Shown here: piece after piece, positions 4,688 through 5,193 of the stretch
Layout of the letters: every line of letters begins with the position of its first letter
Numbering within the stretch: position 1 is the first letter of the stretch
Source of the DNA: Chloroflexota bacterium
GTDB taxonomy: Bacteria; Chloroflexota; Limnocylindria; Limnocylindrales; CSP1-4
Direction of reading: 5' to 3'
DNA: 5,193 nucleotides
NCBI GenBank assembly: GCA_025935655.1
Contig: JAICUV010000242.1
Span: 1-5,193, forward strand
Translations under genes and position numbers: made by a program
The notes under the pieces: model-generated
Told to the model about the DNA's origin: nothing
The model's database searches: none
Seen by the model: only the letters and a program-made list of their open reading frames with translations

Positions 4688-4693
4688 GGAGGT
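4688..4693 (+). promoter_or_regulatory. Ribosome binding site for the secreted-protein gene
   Basis: GGAGGT lies seven bases before ATG 4701. It is the strongest Shine-Dalgarno match in the window and marks the start of a gene that is cut by the window edge. Confidence 0.8.
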
Positions 4694-4700
4694 ACTGCTC

Positions 4701-5193
4701 ATGACACTCGGCGCTGCTCGCCCCCGGTCATCCGGGCGGCGGGCCCTGCTCCCGGTCATCCTCGCGCTGCTCGCGGCGTTGCTGACCACCGGCGCGGTCT
4801 CCGCCCGCAGCGGGGCAACGATCGTGCGCGGCATCCAGCACGAGGCGGGCTCGTGCAGGGACGGCGGCTACGCGATGACCGGCGCCCTGGAGGGCTGCTG
4901 GCGGGTCGACACGTTCAACACCCGGTCGGACCCGGACAGGTCGATGTTCCTCGCCTGGGGGGCCGAGCACTTCGAGGGCTGCATGGGCACGGTGTGCGGT
5001 ACGTTCTGGACGACGTACACGTACACGGCCAGGACCGTCGGCCCGTGGGTGGACTTCATCGAGCTCCACGGCCGCTGCCACCACCCGGTGACCAGGGGCG
5101 AGGGCGGGTTCGCCGGCGCGAGCGGCGAGATCAGCTTCCACGACGTCGTCGACGTCTCGCCTCCGTACTACCCGTACGTGGGCAACGTGCTCC
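4701..5193 (+). CDS. Secreted cysteine-containing protein, 3' end beyond window
   Basis: The frame is open for 164 codons to the window edge. Residues 1-35 form a signal peptide: Arg-rich start (RR at 13-14), hydrophobic core 15-30, and a VSA signal-peptidase site predicting cleavage after Ala35. The mature part has five cysteines (52, 66, 94, 99, 126), enough for two disulfides, consistent with an extracellular protein. The stretches GTFWTTYTYTAR (100-111), GRCHHPVTRGEGGFAGASG (124-142) and EISFHD (143-148) alternate like beta strands. GGFAGASGEISF recalls the G-x-F-x-G-A-x-G turn of dirigent / allene-oxide-cyclase-like beta barrels, though this is a pattern resemblance only. No catalytic motif is recognised. 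The start is supported by GGAGGT upstream. It appears to be transcribed separately from the arsR operon, but the promoter is not visible. Confidence 0.8.
   Translation, partial: MTLGAARPRSSGRRALLPVILALLAALLTTGAVSARSGATIVRGIQHEAGSCRDGGYAMTGALEGCWRVDTFNTRSDPDRSMFLAWGAEHFEGCMGTVCGTFWTTYTYTARTVGPWVDFIELHGRCHHPVTRGEGGFAGASGEISFHDVVDVSPPYYPYVGNVL

Noticed and set aside
4713..4805. Twin-arginine (Tat) signal in the secreted protein
   Set aside because: An RR pair is present at residues 13-14, but the context GRRALLP does not match the S-R-R-x-F-L-K consensus well. A general Sec signal is the simpler call.

Overview
The window is about 70% G+C with short intergenic gaps. Several promoters have a TA-rich -10 box only a few bases before the start codon, which suggests leaderless translation. 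High G+C, leaderless starts, a DUF4332 protein, a DinB-like protein and an ArsR-SRPBCC pair together suggest a soil-type Chloroflexota (Limnocylindria-like) or an actinobacterium. This placement is inference; no ribosomal or other phylogenetic marker is present.

Layout. Bases 1-20 hold the last codons of a probable upstream gene, whose stop overlaps the start of a TalC-type transaldolase (17-667). A 140-base gap follows, with a possible promoter, a stem-loop and a ten-residue leader-peptide candidate. Next comes a four-helix membrane protein fused through an Ala/Pro-rich linker to a helix-hairpin-helix DUF4332 domain (808-1806). Then come a DinB/ClbS-like protein from a leaderless start (1881-2354) and an unrecognised helical protein (2445-2867). 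The latter converges on a minus-strand gene (2944-3348), with a perfect hairpin between them. The minus-strand gene is a stand-alone paralogue of the membrane half of the 808-1806 protein (102 of 126 positions identical by hand count).

The 200-base divergent region 3349-3548 contains a strong inverted repeat and an AT-rich ArsR promoter with a 12-bp perfect palindrome. An ArsR repressor (3549-3941) follows, overlapping by four bases an AHSA1/SRPBCC protein (3938-4576). A secreted, cysteine-containing protein (4701 onward) runs off the right edge.

Working relations. The clearest functional unit is the ArsR-SRPBCC operon, probably autoregulated through the palindrome in its promoter. The transaldolase is central carbon metabolism. 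The two membrane paralogues look like a local duplication in which one copy carries a DUF4332 domain. I found no defence system, mobile element, CRISPR array or RNA gene. The most notable observations are regulatory architecture and the paralogue pair, not a new multi-gene system.
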